The position numbers and the translations under genes are program-made. A DNA stretch of 51,528 bases, taken from the NCBI GenBank assembly GCA_019239775.1, contig JAFAZN010000197.1, forward strand, positions 1-51,528. Direction: 5' to 3'. Origin of the DNA: Chloroflexota bacterium (GTDB lineage: Bacteria; Chloroflexota; UBA6077; CF-72). Below the pieces are notes generated by a model. The model had not been told where the DNA came from. It ran no database searches and saw only the letters and a program-made list of their open reading frames with translations. Shown here piece by piece: positions 42,132 to 50,340 of this stretch. How positions within the stretch are numbered: position 1 is the stretch's first letter; every line of letters begins with the position of its first letter.

Positions 42132-43079
42132 GTGCGTATTGGCATGCTTGGCACACGCCACGGCCACGCCGCGGGCAAGTGGCTGGCGCTTTGCGCAAAT
42201 CCCCAGGTTGAACCGGTGGGCATTTTTGATCCAGACCCACTTGGCGTGGAGCGGTTCTCGCATGCGCGCTGGTTGCACTCGGCGGACGACCTGCTGCAGG
42301 ACCCGTCAGTCACGGCAATTGCAGTCGAGGCGCGCAACCACCAGAGCCTGCCGCTGGCACAGGCAGCCGTCGACGCGGGAAAACACCTGTGGTTCGACAA
42401 ACCGGCCGGCGATGATTGGCCCAGCTTTCAGAAGCTGATGCAGGCCGCGGCCGAACGCAAGGTGCACGTGCAGATGGGGTACATGTTCCGCTACAGCCCG
42501 GGGTTCGTTCGCATTGCGGAGCTGGCCCGCTCAGGCGCACTTGGGGAGGTGTTCAGCATTCGTGCGCACATGTCGACGTACGTGGACCTCAACGAGCGGC
42601 GTCAGCAGAGCCGCCACCTGGGCGGCATTCTTTACGACCTCGGTGGCCACGTGCTGGACCAAATCGTGTGGCTGCTCGGCCGGCCTTCTGGCATCCACAC
42701 GACATTGCAGAACGTTGCCACTCCGGAGATTCCTGCGTACGCCGACAATACAGCTGCGGTCCTGGAGTTCGATCGCGCGATTGCAATTGTGGATATCGCG
42801 GCGATGGAGCCGACGCCGACGGCGCGCCGGTTCGAGGTCTATGGCACGGTTGGCAGTGCGATTCTGGAGCCCTTTGACCCTGTGCGCACGCTGCGCATTG
42901 CGGCAAACGGGTCCGCGCAGGTTGTGGACCTGGACCCAGTGGACCGCCAGATGTTGTACGAGTTGGAGCTTGCCGCGTTCCTGGAGGTCATTCAAGGGAC
43001 GCGCGCACCAGACAGATCGCCAGAACACGAATTACTCGTGCAGGAGACGTTACTGCGCACCACCGGGCGACTACCGTAG
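42132..43079 (+). CDS. Gfo/Idh/MocA-family oxidoreductase
   Basis: The 315-residue protein has a Rossmann start (MRIGMLGTRHGHAAG), a DKP motif (WFDKPAG) in place of EKP, and the C-terminal GGILYDLGGHVLDQIVWLLG with the conserved Asp and His. It would oxidise or reduce a sugar or cyclitol with NAD(P). It begins at GTG 42132 with no clear ribosome site, divergent from the SelA-like gene. The convergent gap after it carries the 43085-43205 repeats. Confidence 0.9.
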   Translation: MRIGMLGTRHGHAAGKWLALCANPQVEPVGIFDPDPLGVERFSHARWLHSADDLLQDPSVTAIAVEARNHQSLPLAQAAVDAGKHLWFDKPAGDDWPSFQKLMQAAAERKVHVQMGYMFRYSPGFVRIAELARSGALGEVFSIRAHMSTYVDLNERRQQSRHLGGILYDLGGHVLDQIVWLLGRPSGIHTTLQNVATPEIPAYADNTAAVLEFDRAIAIVDIAAMEPTPTARRFEVYGTVGSAILEPFDPVRTLRIAANGSAQVVDLDPVDRQMLYELELAAFLEVIQGTRAPDRSPEHELLVQETLLRTTGRLP

Positions 43080-43084
43080 GGACT

Positions 43085-43205
43085 TTCTTCCGCACAGGCC
43101 ACGCTAATTACGGGACGACCCCTCTGCGCAGAAGCACTTCCGTGAAGAACCACTCCGTGGATGGGGAAGAGGCACTCCGTTAGGAATTACTGCGTGGAGG
43201 GACAA
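43085..43205. repeat. Degenerate cactccgtg tandem repeats
   Basis: Units cttcttccgcac, cacttccgtgaag, cactccgtggatg, cactccgttagg and tactgcgtggagg follow each other at roughly 15-22-nt spacing through the convergent gap between two Gfo/Idh/MocA genes. On the minus strand the core reads cacggagtg, the same family as 20551 and 40498 but in opposite orientation. The array is clearly decayed. Confidence 0.65.
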
Positions 43206-43221
43206 ACAGGGTCGCCTCTTG

Positions 43222-44394
43222 TCAGGGTGAACCAGGTGTGTGCCAAGACATCGCTTCGCCGCGGACGATGCGTGCGCGGCGTTCGTAGGTGCCTGGCCAT
43301 TCCACCGGCAGGTCGCCGTCCTCGACCATCAATCGGAGCGGATTGACCTTGGTCTTGAGCGGCAGATAGACGCGCTGTTTCTTCCGAGCGGACTCATACA
43401 GCGCCATCATGATCTCCTGGACCGCGCGGCCGCGTTCACCACGGCTGATCGGCTGGGTGATGCGACCTTCCACCCAATCAACGGCTTCCTGGCACTGGTG
43501 GGCCCATGCGTCATACCAGGGCGCCTCAACGGAGACCCATCCGTTCGTATCGCGGCCAATGTAGCGCACCGTGCCGATTTCGGTGTTGTAGCGCGCGGAT
43601 GGACCTTCCGGCATGTACATCGGCGCATCAGATGGAATCTGGTCATCCGGTGGATGCCTGGTGTCGAACTCCATGATGCCGTCGCTGCCGATCACCCGAC
43701 AGCCCTGGCCAAGTCCGCTGACAAGGTTGCCTTGAATGAGAATTGTGGCGCCGTTCCCGAGACCGACCAGTCCCAGGCACGCATCTTCCGCTGGCAAACC
43801 GCGTTCAACTCCATCGGTGGTCCGTTCGACCGCGCCTATCACCCATTCGGCCGGCGGCTCGTCCAGGAGAAACAATGCCAGGCGGATGTTGTGTGAATTC
43901 GTGTTGAGCAAGTTGCCGCCGTCATCCATTTGAACCTGGAGCACTTTGCCGATGGCGCCTTTGCGGATCAGCTCCCGCGCTGCCAGCCACGCTGCATGGT
44001 GTGGCCGCTGATACGCGATCACCAGTTTGACGCCGTTGCGCTCGCACGCGGTGAGCATCGCGTCGGCCTCGCCGAGGTCCACCGCCATGGGTTTCTGGCA
44101 CAGGATGGCCTTCGGGCGACGTGCCGCCGCCGCGATCACCATTTCGGCGTGTTGCTGATGCCACGAGCAGACGTCGACAAAGTCGGGTTTTTCCGTGTCC
44201 AGCATCTGGCGAAAGTCGGCGTAGCGTTTGTCTTCTGGAATACCGAAGAATTCGCCGAACTCACGCCGCGCATCGGGGTGGGTGTCAGCCAGAGCGCCCA
44301 GCTCGACAGGGTTGCCTGGAACGCCCTGCCAGGCGCGGGCATGCACTCGAGCGATCGTCCCACAGGCGATAATCGCGGTGCGATAGCGCGCCAT
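43222..44394 (-). CDS. Gfo/Idh/MocA-family oxidoreductase
   Basis: The 390-residue protein starts with a Rossmann segment (RTAIIACGTIARVHARAWQG) and has a QKP motif (LCQKPMAVD) at the position of EKP. NSHNIRLALFLLDEPPAEWV is the probable active-site helix. Its C-terminal domain is longer than in the 37135 and 42132 proteins, as in glucose-6-P or dehydroshikimate-like subgroups. ATG 44394 is 3 nt after the stop of the upstream member (44398-45480), so the two are one operon. The substrate is unknown. Confidence 0.9.
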   Translation of the reverse strand: MARYRTAIIACGTIARVHARAWQGVPGNPVELGALADTHPDARREFGEFFGIPEDKRYADFRQMLDTEKPDFVDVCSWHQQHAEMVIAAAARRPKAILCQKPMAVDLGEADAMLTACERNGVKLVIAYQRPHHAAWLAARELIRKGAIGKVLQVQMDDGGNLLNTNSHNIRLALFLLDEPPAEWVIGAVERTTDGVERGLPAEDACLGLVGLGNGATILIQGNLVSGLGQGCRVIGSDGIMEFDTRHPPDDQIPSDAPMYMPEGPSARYNTEIGTVRYIGRDTNGWVSVEAPWYDAWAHQCQEAVDWVEGRITQPISRGERGRAVQEIMMALYESARKKQRVYLPLKTKVNPLRLMVEDGDLPVEWPGTYERRARIVRGEAMSWHTPGSP

Positions 44395-44397
44395 CAG

Positions 44398-45480
44398 TCA
44401 GTGAGTTTCCAGTGGCAGGTTAATGGTCTGACCTGTGGCGTTGGAGCGGTAGGCGGCCTGCACGATTTCCACCGCGCGCATGCCGTCCTCAGCAGTTTGA
44501 CGCGTCGGCGCCTCGTTGAGGATGCCGCGGCTGTAATCCTCCCAGAGATGCGTGAACCCGAATGTCGAATCGGTTTCAACCAGCGGGATTTCGTGCAATT
44601 CGGTATCGCTATACATACGTGGCGCAATAATTTGGAGGCCCTTTCGACTTAATTCGAGGTAACCGTCGCGCGCGTGGAACGCGATCGAGTGATCCAGAGG
44701 TCCGTGCGCGATGCCAAACGTGCAGGTCATCTCGCCAGCGACGCCGTTGGCAAACTTCAGCAGCACAACGGCATGGTCTTCAGCGGTCATGTCGACAACT
44801 TTGCGATCGCCGAAGAGGCAGCTGACTCGTGTCACATCTCCCAGCAGCCAGCGAAGCACGTACATGGGGTGCACCGCCTGTGACATCAGGACGCCACCAC
44901 CCCCGCGGGGAGTAGCTAACCACGTCTGAACCGTCGGCGGAGCCTCGAAACCGGTGGTCTGAGCCAGGAAGACCTCGCCAATCGCGTCCTGGCGCAGCAG
45001 CTCGCTCATTTTCTCGACGCCCAGGCTGTAGACGCGGTTGTGTACGGGAAGGAGTTTTTTGCCTGCCCGCGCGGCGGCTGCCAGCATCCGATCGCATTCG
45101 GGCAATGTCGGCGCCAGCGGCTTTTCACAGACGACGTGCTTGCCAGCGTCGAGCGCCTCACTCACGTATTGCTCGTGCAGGTCGTGCGGCAGCAGGATGC
45201 CGACGCACTGCACCTCCGGATCCTTCAGCAGTTCCTGCCAGCTTGCGAACACGCGTTTCACGCTGGCTGCTTCGGCCCGTTCGCGCGCGAGCTCGGTATT
45301 CAGATCGTAGACGCCAACGACCTGCGCTTCTTTCACGGCGGAGAGCGCCTGCAAATGCACCCGGCCGATGCGACCCATGCCTACCAACGCGACGCGTAGT
45401 GGCGGCGAGTCGGCCCGGGGCAAGCGAGTGCAGTGTACCGGGATTGGCCCGGGCACCGTCGCTTGCCGTCGCGTGAGCAT
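44398..45480 (-). CDS. Gfo/Idh/MocA-family oxidoreductase
   Basis: About 360 residues: VALVGMGRIGRVHLQAL is the nucleotide-binding motif, EKP is present (VVCEKPLAPT), and GGGGVLMSQAVHPMYVLRWLLGD carries the active-site His. A GTG at 45501 is an alternative start; ATG 45480 leaves a 28-residue leader before the Rossmann fold, and a later TTG is possible, so the start is uncertain. The divergent binding-protein gene begins within 12 nt of it, so at least one of the two starts is probably placed too far out. It leads the two-gene operon with the 43222 member. Confidence 0.88.
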   Translation of the reverse strand: MLTRRQATVPGPIPVHCTRLPRADSPPLRVALVGMGRIGRVHLQALSAVKEAQVVGVYDLNTELARERAEAASVKRVFASWQELLKDPEVQCVGILLPHDLHEQYVSEALDAGKHVVCEKPLAPTLPECDRMLAAAARAGKKLLPVHNRVYSLGVEKMSELLRQDAIGEVFLAQTTGFEAPPTVQTWLATPRGGGGVLMSQAVHPMYVLRWLLGDVTRVSCLFGDRKVVDMTAEDHAVVLLKFANGVAGEMTCTFGIAHGPLDHSIAFHARDGYLELSRKGLQIIAPRMYSDTELHEIPLVETDSTFGFTHLWEDYSRGILNEAPTRQTAEDGMRAVEIVQAAYRSNATGQTINLPLETH

Positions 45481-45491
45481 TGCTGATATCA

Positions 45492-47318
45492 ATGGCTCCA
45501 CTTGGGACCAAAGGGGGTTTAAAGAAGCAGGTGTCTGCGATCAGACCTCGTTTTAAGCACTCGCTGTTGAGGGTTGGGGTCCTGGCGTTGGTCCTGGCCC
45601 AGACCTTAGGCACGACAGTGCAAGCCGCGCCCGCTGATCAACAGCAAGTGGCTCGCAAGGACATTCTCGTCATTCCAACGAACGTCCAAGTCCCGGCTCC
45701 GGATATCTGGAACCCGTACATCCCCGGCACGTTCATCTTGCAGGGGATGAACCAGAACCTCATGGAGCCCCTGTTCATGTTGAACTATGAGACGGGCAAC
45801 ATCGACGGTTGGTTGGCTTCGGGCTACACGGCCAGTCCCGACCAGACCACGTGGACGGTGACCCTCAAGCCAGGGACGGAGTGGAGTGACGGTCAGCCGT
45901 TGACCTCCGACGACGTCGTGTTCACCATCAACATGCTGATTACGCACGCACCGCTGCTGAACTTCTCGATCCCGATCAAGAACGAGGTCCAGTCAGTCGT
46001 CGCTATCGACGACCGTACGGTCCAATTCACGCTGAATAAGGCCGACCCGTTCTTCCTCGTATCGAACCTGGCCGGCACCACCTCGCAAGCGATCGTTCCC
46101 GTGCCCCGGCATGTCTGGGAGAACGTCGACCCGGTGACGTTCAAGAACTCGTGGAACAACGGAAAGGGTGCGATCTTCAGCGGCCCGTACGTCGTCAAGA
46201 GCTTCTCGTCGACGGAATGGGACTACAAGCGCAATGACAACTGGTGGGGCGCCAAGTCGGGCGCGTTCCCGCTGCCTGCGCCGCTGGAGATCCACCGCCC
46301 GTGGATCGGCGACAGTGCGACCGCCGAACAGGCGCTGGTGAACAATGACGCCGACAGCGGCAGCTCGATCAGTGGCCTGACCCCAAGCACGCAGGCCGCG
46401 ATGATCGCGCAGAATCCGAAAATCCAGCCTTACAGCGGTGACCTGGGCTGGGTGGATCCGTGTCCGCGCATGCTCACGCTGAACACGACGATCGCGCCAT
46501 GGGACAACAAGGTCATGCGCCATGCGCTGTCCAACGGTCTCAACCGACGGCAGATTGTGGATGTCGTCTACGAAGGCGCCGGCGGCGACAGCGCGGTCTC
46601 GAATTTCATCTTCCCCACGTACAAGGCCTTGCAGCCGTACCGCGATGCTGCCAAGGACATCCTCGACCCCACAGTCGCCTACAACCCGGACCTCGCGCAC
46701 CAGTTGATCGAGAGCCAGGGTTACACGATGGGTAGTGACGGCCATTACGTCGGCCCGGATGGCAACACGCTATCTCTCGACGTGGTCGGCCCTCCGTTCA
46801 TGGAGCCGTGGGGCCGTATGGTCGTGCAGCAGCTACAGGCCATCGGCGTTGACGCCAATCTGCGGCTCATCGAGTGGGGCATCTTCCGTGACCAGACAGG
46901 GCGGGGCCAATTCACGGGCGCTGTTGACTGGGATGGCTGCGGTAGCGTGGTCGAGCCGTGGTTCGGTATGAACCGCTACAACAAGACATACGTCAATCCC
47001 ATCGGCGTGGCGGGCACCGAAAACGTCGACAACACCAACAACGCGGGGCGATGGTCGAACGACCAGTACTCAGCGCTGATGGACCAGATGGGGAGCCTGC
47101 CGCTCGGCGACCCGCGAGTGATGGACCTGTACATGCAGGCGGTCCAGATCTGGGCTGACGAGCTGCCCGACATCCCGTTGGTGCAGACGCCCACGCTGCT
47201 GACGTTCAACTCGACCTACTGGACCGGCTGGCCAGTAGCGAGCAACAACTATGTGCAGCCGCCTGACTGGTGGGAGCACTTCCTGAAGGTGCTGATCACG
47301 ATTAAACCCGCGCAATGA
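45492..47318 (+). CDS. ABC transporter substrate-binding protein, family 5, with Sec signal peptide (no lipobox)
   Basis: About 608 residues: a positively charged N-region, a hydrophobic core LLRVGVLALVLAQTLGTTV and AQA-like cleavage near VQAAPA, then an SBP_bac_5 domain (TWTVTLKPGTEWSDGQPLTSDDVVF). No lipobox Cys is present, unlike the three other family-5/1 binding proteins in the window. If the host has one membrane, this protein could be released or held by the permeases. ATG 45492 and GTG 45531 are both possible; the latter gives a tighter signal peptide. It starts a full importer operon; a strong hairpin follows it. Confidence 0.9.
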   Translation: MAPLGTKGGLKKQVSAIRPRFKHSLLRVGVLALVLAQTLGTTVQAAPADQQQVARKDILVIPTNVQVPAPDIWNPYIPGTFILQGMNQNLMEPLFMLNYETGNIDGWLASGYTASPDQTTWTVTLKPGTEWSDGQPLTSDDVVFTINMLITHAPLLNFSIPIKNEVQSVVAIDDRTVQFTLNKADPFFLVSNLAGTTSQAIVPVPRHVWENVDPVTFKNSWNNGKGAIFSGPYVVKSFSSTEWDYKRNDNWWGAKSGAFPLPAPLEIHRPWIGDSATAEQALVNNDADSGSSISGLTPSTQAAMIAQNPKIQPYSGDLGWVDPCPRMLTLNTTIAPWDNKVMRHALSNGLNRRQIVDVVYEGAGGDSAVSNFIFPTYKALQPYRDAAKDILDPTVAYNPDLAHQLIESQGYTMGSDGHYVGPDGNTLSLDVVGPPFMEPWGRMVVQQLQAIGVDANLRLIEWGIFRDQTGRGQFTGAVDWDGCGSVVEPWFGMNRYNKTYVNPIGVAGTENVDNTNNAGRWSNDQYSALMDQMGSLPLGDPRVMDLYMQAVQIWADELPDIPLVQTPTLLTFNSTYWTGWPVASNNYVQPPDWWEHFLKVLITIKPAQ

Positions 47319-47331
47319 AAGGTCCCTCCGA

Positions 47332-47364
47332 GGGTCAAAGAGGGCCTGCGGCCCCCTTTGACCC
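47332..47364 (+). terminator. Strong intercistronic hairpin after the binding-protein gene
   Basis: Arms 47332-47346 (GGGTCAAAGAGGGCC) and 47350-47364 (GGCCCCCTTTGACCC) pair over 15 positions with one A-C mismatch and a 3-nt loop. There is no T-run after it. In ABC operons such stems after the binding-protein gene protect its mRNA or partly stop transcription, giving more binding protein than permease; that role here is inference. Confidence 0.8.
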
Positions 47365-47384
47365 CCGCGAGTGGGAATGAGTTC

Positions 47385-48407
47385 ATGAGAGGTCTGGACC
47401 TCAGTTATTTTCTGCGGCGCATCGGCATGTTCTTCCTGGTCGTCTTTGTCGCCGCGACATTCAACTTCTTTATTCCGCGCCTGGCGCCAGGTAACCCGAT
47501 CGGAGCGATCACGTCGCGCATGGCGAGTGCGAGCACGGGTGTCGAAAACGGTAAAGAAATGTTTGACGCCTACCGCGCGCGCTTCGGACTCGATCAACCG
47601 ATGTACGTGCAGTACGCGAAGTACATGTGGAATATGCTCCACCTGGACTTCGGCCAATCGCTGTCCGCCTACCCCGCGGACGTGATAGATATCATTCGGC
47701 CGGCCATCGGCTGGTCGATGGGCCTGATCGGCCTGAGCGTGCTTATCACGTTCGGGTTCGGCGTCACCATCGGTGCGCTGCTGGCGTGGAAGGGCACTCC
47801 AGGAGTCGTCAGGGCAGTCCTGCCGATCACCATGATCGGGGGTGTGCTGCCGTATTACCTCTTGGGCATGCTGTTGCTCTACGCTTTTGCGTTTACGTTC
47901 CGCATCTTTCCCATTAGTGGGGCCTTTGACAGCAGCATTCCGAGCTCCTGGAATTGGCCGTACATCGCCTCGGTGCTGAGTCACGCAGTGCTGCCGGCAC
48001 TGTCGATCGTTCTCACCAGCATCGGTGGATTCGCCCTGACCATGCGCGGACTCATGGTCAATACCATTGGCGAAGACTACATGCTGCTGGCAGATGCCAA
48101 AGGCCTGCCGAAGTGGCGCATTCTCTGGTGGTACGCGGTGCGCAATGCGATCCCGCCGCAACTGACGCACCTGGCGATTGCCCTGGGCTATGTGGTGTCA
48201 GGAGCGATCCTGGTGGAGATTGTCTTTTCCTACCCGGGCCTCGGTTATCAACTCTGGCAATCGATCGTCAATAGTGATTACACCGTCATCCAGGCTATCA
48301 CGCTTGTCCTCGCAGTATCGGTTGGATTCAGCGTGCTCATCATCGACCTGATCTACCCCCGCCTGGACCCGCGGGTCACGTACGCGAAAGAAAGTTCGGG
48401 CTCTTAA
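47385..48407 (+). CDS. ABC transporter permease, DppB/OppB type
   Basis: The 340-residue membrane protein has the DppB plan: YFLRRIGMFFLVVFVAATFNFFIPRLAPGNP, then a longer periplasmic loop and five more helices. The EAA loop (LLADAKGLPKWRILWWYAVRNAIPPQ) and the C-terminus YPRLDPRVTYA are typical. I chose ATG 47385; the frame opens at 47358 with a non-family leader. Its stop is 5 nt from the next permease start. It works with the 45492 binding protein. Confidence 0.95.
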   Translation: MRGLDLSYFLRRIGMFFLVVFVAATFNFFIPRLAPGNPIGAITSRMASASTGVENGKEMFDAYRARFGLDQPMYVQYAKYMWNMLHLDFGQSLSAYPADVIDIIRPAIGWSMGLIGLSVLITFGFGVTIGALLAWKGTPGVVRAVLPITMIGGVLPYYLLGMLLLYAFAFTFRIFPISGAFDSSIPSSWNWPYIASVLSHAVLPALSIVLTSIGGFALTMRGLMVNTIGEDYMLLADAKGLPKWRILWWYAVRNAIPPQLTHLAIALGYVVSGAILVEIVFSYPGLGYQLWQSIVNSDYTVIQAITLVLAVSVGFSVLIIDLIYPRLDPRVTYAKESSGS

Positions 48408-48412
48408 GAATA

Positions 48413-49327
48413 ATGCGCGCCGCGACCTTGAGCCGAACCGGATCAGTCAGCTCTTTGTCGATGCTTCAGGGCGCGCTCCGCAGGGCGCTGGCCTTCTTCA
48501 AAGCGAACCGCCTGTTTACGGCCGGCGTGCTCCTGCTGTTGGTGCTGTACCTGTTCGGGATGATCGGGCTGCAGTTCGCGGTGCCAAAGGGAGCTGACAT
48601 GGGGGCCGTCCCGCTCAACCTCGCTCCGTCGTCCCAGCACCCGCTAGGGACCGATGGGCTGGGTCGTGACATGTTCACGGTCATGGTGACTGGCATCCCG
48701 AACATGTTCAAAATCGGCTTCCTGGCGGGAGCCGTGGGCGTTCTCATCGGTGCACTTATCGGTCTGTTCGCGGGCTACTACCGCGGCATCGCGGATGCTA
48801 TCTTCAGCAGCTTCGCCGACGTGATGCTGGTCATCCCGGCGCTCGCCATCCTGATCACCGTCTCCGCCTACGTTCGGGTGGTCACTGTGGAGCTCATGGC
48901 GATCATTGTTGGGCTGCTTTCCTGGCCACTTTCGGCCCGGGTGATACGTGCGCAGACGCTGAGCCTGCGCGAGCGCCTGTTCGTGCAGGTCGCCAAACTC
49001 TCGGGTCAGAACGACTTCGAGATTATCACCCTGCAGATCCTGCCAAACCTGACGGCCTACCTGGCGGCGTCGTTCGTGGGCGCGGTCAGTGGCGGTATTC
49101 TGGCATCGGTCGGCCTGGAGGTCCTGGGGCTCGGACCCCAAAACGTCCCGACGATCGGCCGCACGCTTTTCTACGCGTTCAAGTACGCCGCTCTATTCAA
49201 AGGCATGTGGTGGTGGTGGGGTCCACCGGTGGTCACGCTGGCCGTCATCTTCACCGGCCTGTTCTGGATCAGCCTCTCGCTGGACAAGTACGCGAACCCG
49301 CGGCTCAAGGGCTCCGCGCGCGGCTAG
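48413..49327 (+). CDS. ABC transporter permease, DppC/OppC type
   Basis: The 304-residue protein is the DppC partner: N-terminal helix (LFTAGVLLLLVLYLFGMIGL), the conserved GTDGLGRDMFTVMV segment and the EAA loop (VQVAKLSGQNDFEIITLQILPN). It ends DKYANPRLKG. It begins 5 nt after the DppB stop, and its own stop overlaps the ATPase GTG by one base (TAGTG). Its membrane helices are close to the family pattern with no truncation. Confidence 0.95.
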   Translation: MRAATLSRTGSVSSLSMLQGALRRALAFFKANRLFTAGVLLLLVLYLFGMIGLQFAVPKGADMGAVPLNLAPSSQHPLGTDGLGRDMFTVMVTGIPNMFKIGFLAGAVGVLIGALIGLFAGYYRGIADAIFSSFADVMLVIPALAILITVSAYVRVVTVELMAIIVGLLSWPLSARVIRAQTLSLRERLFVQVAKLSGQNDFEIITLQILPNLTAYLAASFVGAVSGGILASVGLEVLGLGPQNVPTIGRTLFYAFKYAALFKGMWWWWGPPVVTLAVIFTGLFWISLSLDKYANPRLKGSARG

Positions 49328-50340
49328 TGTCCCTGTTGGTTATCGATCCCAAGCGCGACCCTGAACGCACCGCGGCAGTCCTGGACGTGCGCGACCTGCG
49401 CGTCAGCTATCAGACTGCGGCTGGACCTGTGAAAGCCGTAAACGGCGTGAGCTTCTCCCTCCAGCCGGGTGAACGTTTTGGACTGGTAGGCGAGTCCGGC
49501 TCGGGGAAGACCACCACTGCGCTGAGCTTGCTGCGGCTGCTCCAGGAGTCGGCGGTGATCGACGGTGGCGAGGTGCTGCTTGATGGAGTCGATCTGCTGC
49601 GTCTCTCCGAAGAAGAAATGCGCATGGCGCGCTTTGCCGACATTGCTCTCATTCCGCAGGGCGCCATGAACTCGCTCAATCCGATGATGAAGGTGGGCGA
49701 GCAGCTGCGCGACACCATCCGCGCCCATCGCAGAGTGATGGACTCCGGAACCTCGGTGGACGGTCGAATACGAGACGTCCTCCGCTCAGTTGAGCTGGAC
49801 CCGCGTGTCGTCGACAGTTATCCGCACGAGCTGAGCGGCGGCATGAAGCAGCGCGTGTGCATCGCGATGGCTATTTTGCTGAATCCCAAAGTCATCATCG
49901 CCGACGAACCGACGAGCGCGCTGGATGTGGTCGTCCAACGCCAGGTGATGGAAACGCTGCGTATCGTCCAGCAAGACCTGGGTGCCTCGGTGATCCTGGT
50001 TGGCCACGACATGGGGCTCATGGCCCAGTTCGTCAACCGTGTTGGCGTCATGTACGGTGGCAAGCTGGTGGAGGTTGGGCCGGTGCGCGGAATCTTCAAA
50101 GATCCACAACATCCGTATACCCAGTTGCTCATCAAGAGCTTGCCCAACCTGCAATCAAAAGAGGACTTTCGCGGGATTCCCGGACTCACTCCGTCGTTGC
50201 TCGCGCCGCCGCCTGGATGCATGTTCCATCCTCGCTGTCCGCAGGCGATGCCGCGATGCTCGGTTGAAGTGCCACTCCTGCTCGAGGTCCAGCCGGACCG
50301 CGCTGTGGCTTGTCACCTGTACGACGAGGCCCAGCGGTGA
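49327..50340 (+). CDS. ABC transporter ATP-binding protein, DppD/OppD type
   Basis: The 337-residue ATPase has Walker A GESGSGKTT (about 55-63), the Q-loop IALIPQGAMNSLNP, signature LSGGMKQRV and Walker B VIIADEPTSALD with the switch His (GHDMG). The C-terminal oligopeptide domain has the paired-Cys segment CMFHPRCPQAMPRC and CHLY. It starts at GTG 49327, overlapping the permease stop by one base; the longer frame to 49207 is inside the permease gene. With the next gene it powers the importer at 45492-49327. Confidence 0.95.
   Translation: MSLLVIDPKRDPERTAAVLDVRDLRVSYQTAAGPVKAVNGVSFSLQPGERFGLVGESGSGKTTTALSLLRLLQESAVIDGGEVLLDGVDLLRLSEEEMRMARFADIALIPQGAMNSLNPMMKVGEQLRDTIRAHRRVMDSGTSVDGRIRDVLRSVELDPRVVDSYPHELSGGMKQRVCIAMAILLNPKVIIADEPTSALDVVVQRQVMETLRIVQQDLGASVILVGHDMGLMAQFVNRVGVMYGGKLVEVGPVRGIFKDPQHPYTQLLIKSLPNLQSKEDFRGIPGLTPSLLAPPPGCMFHPRCPQAMPRCSVEVPLLLEVQPDRAVACHLYDEAQR

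Noticed and set aside
47070..48170. 366-codon minus-strand frame across binding protein and permease genes
   Set aside because: Covers the ends of two recognised genes and the hairpin between; shadow.
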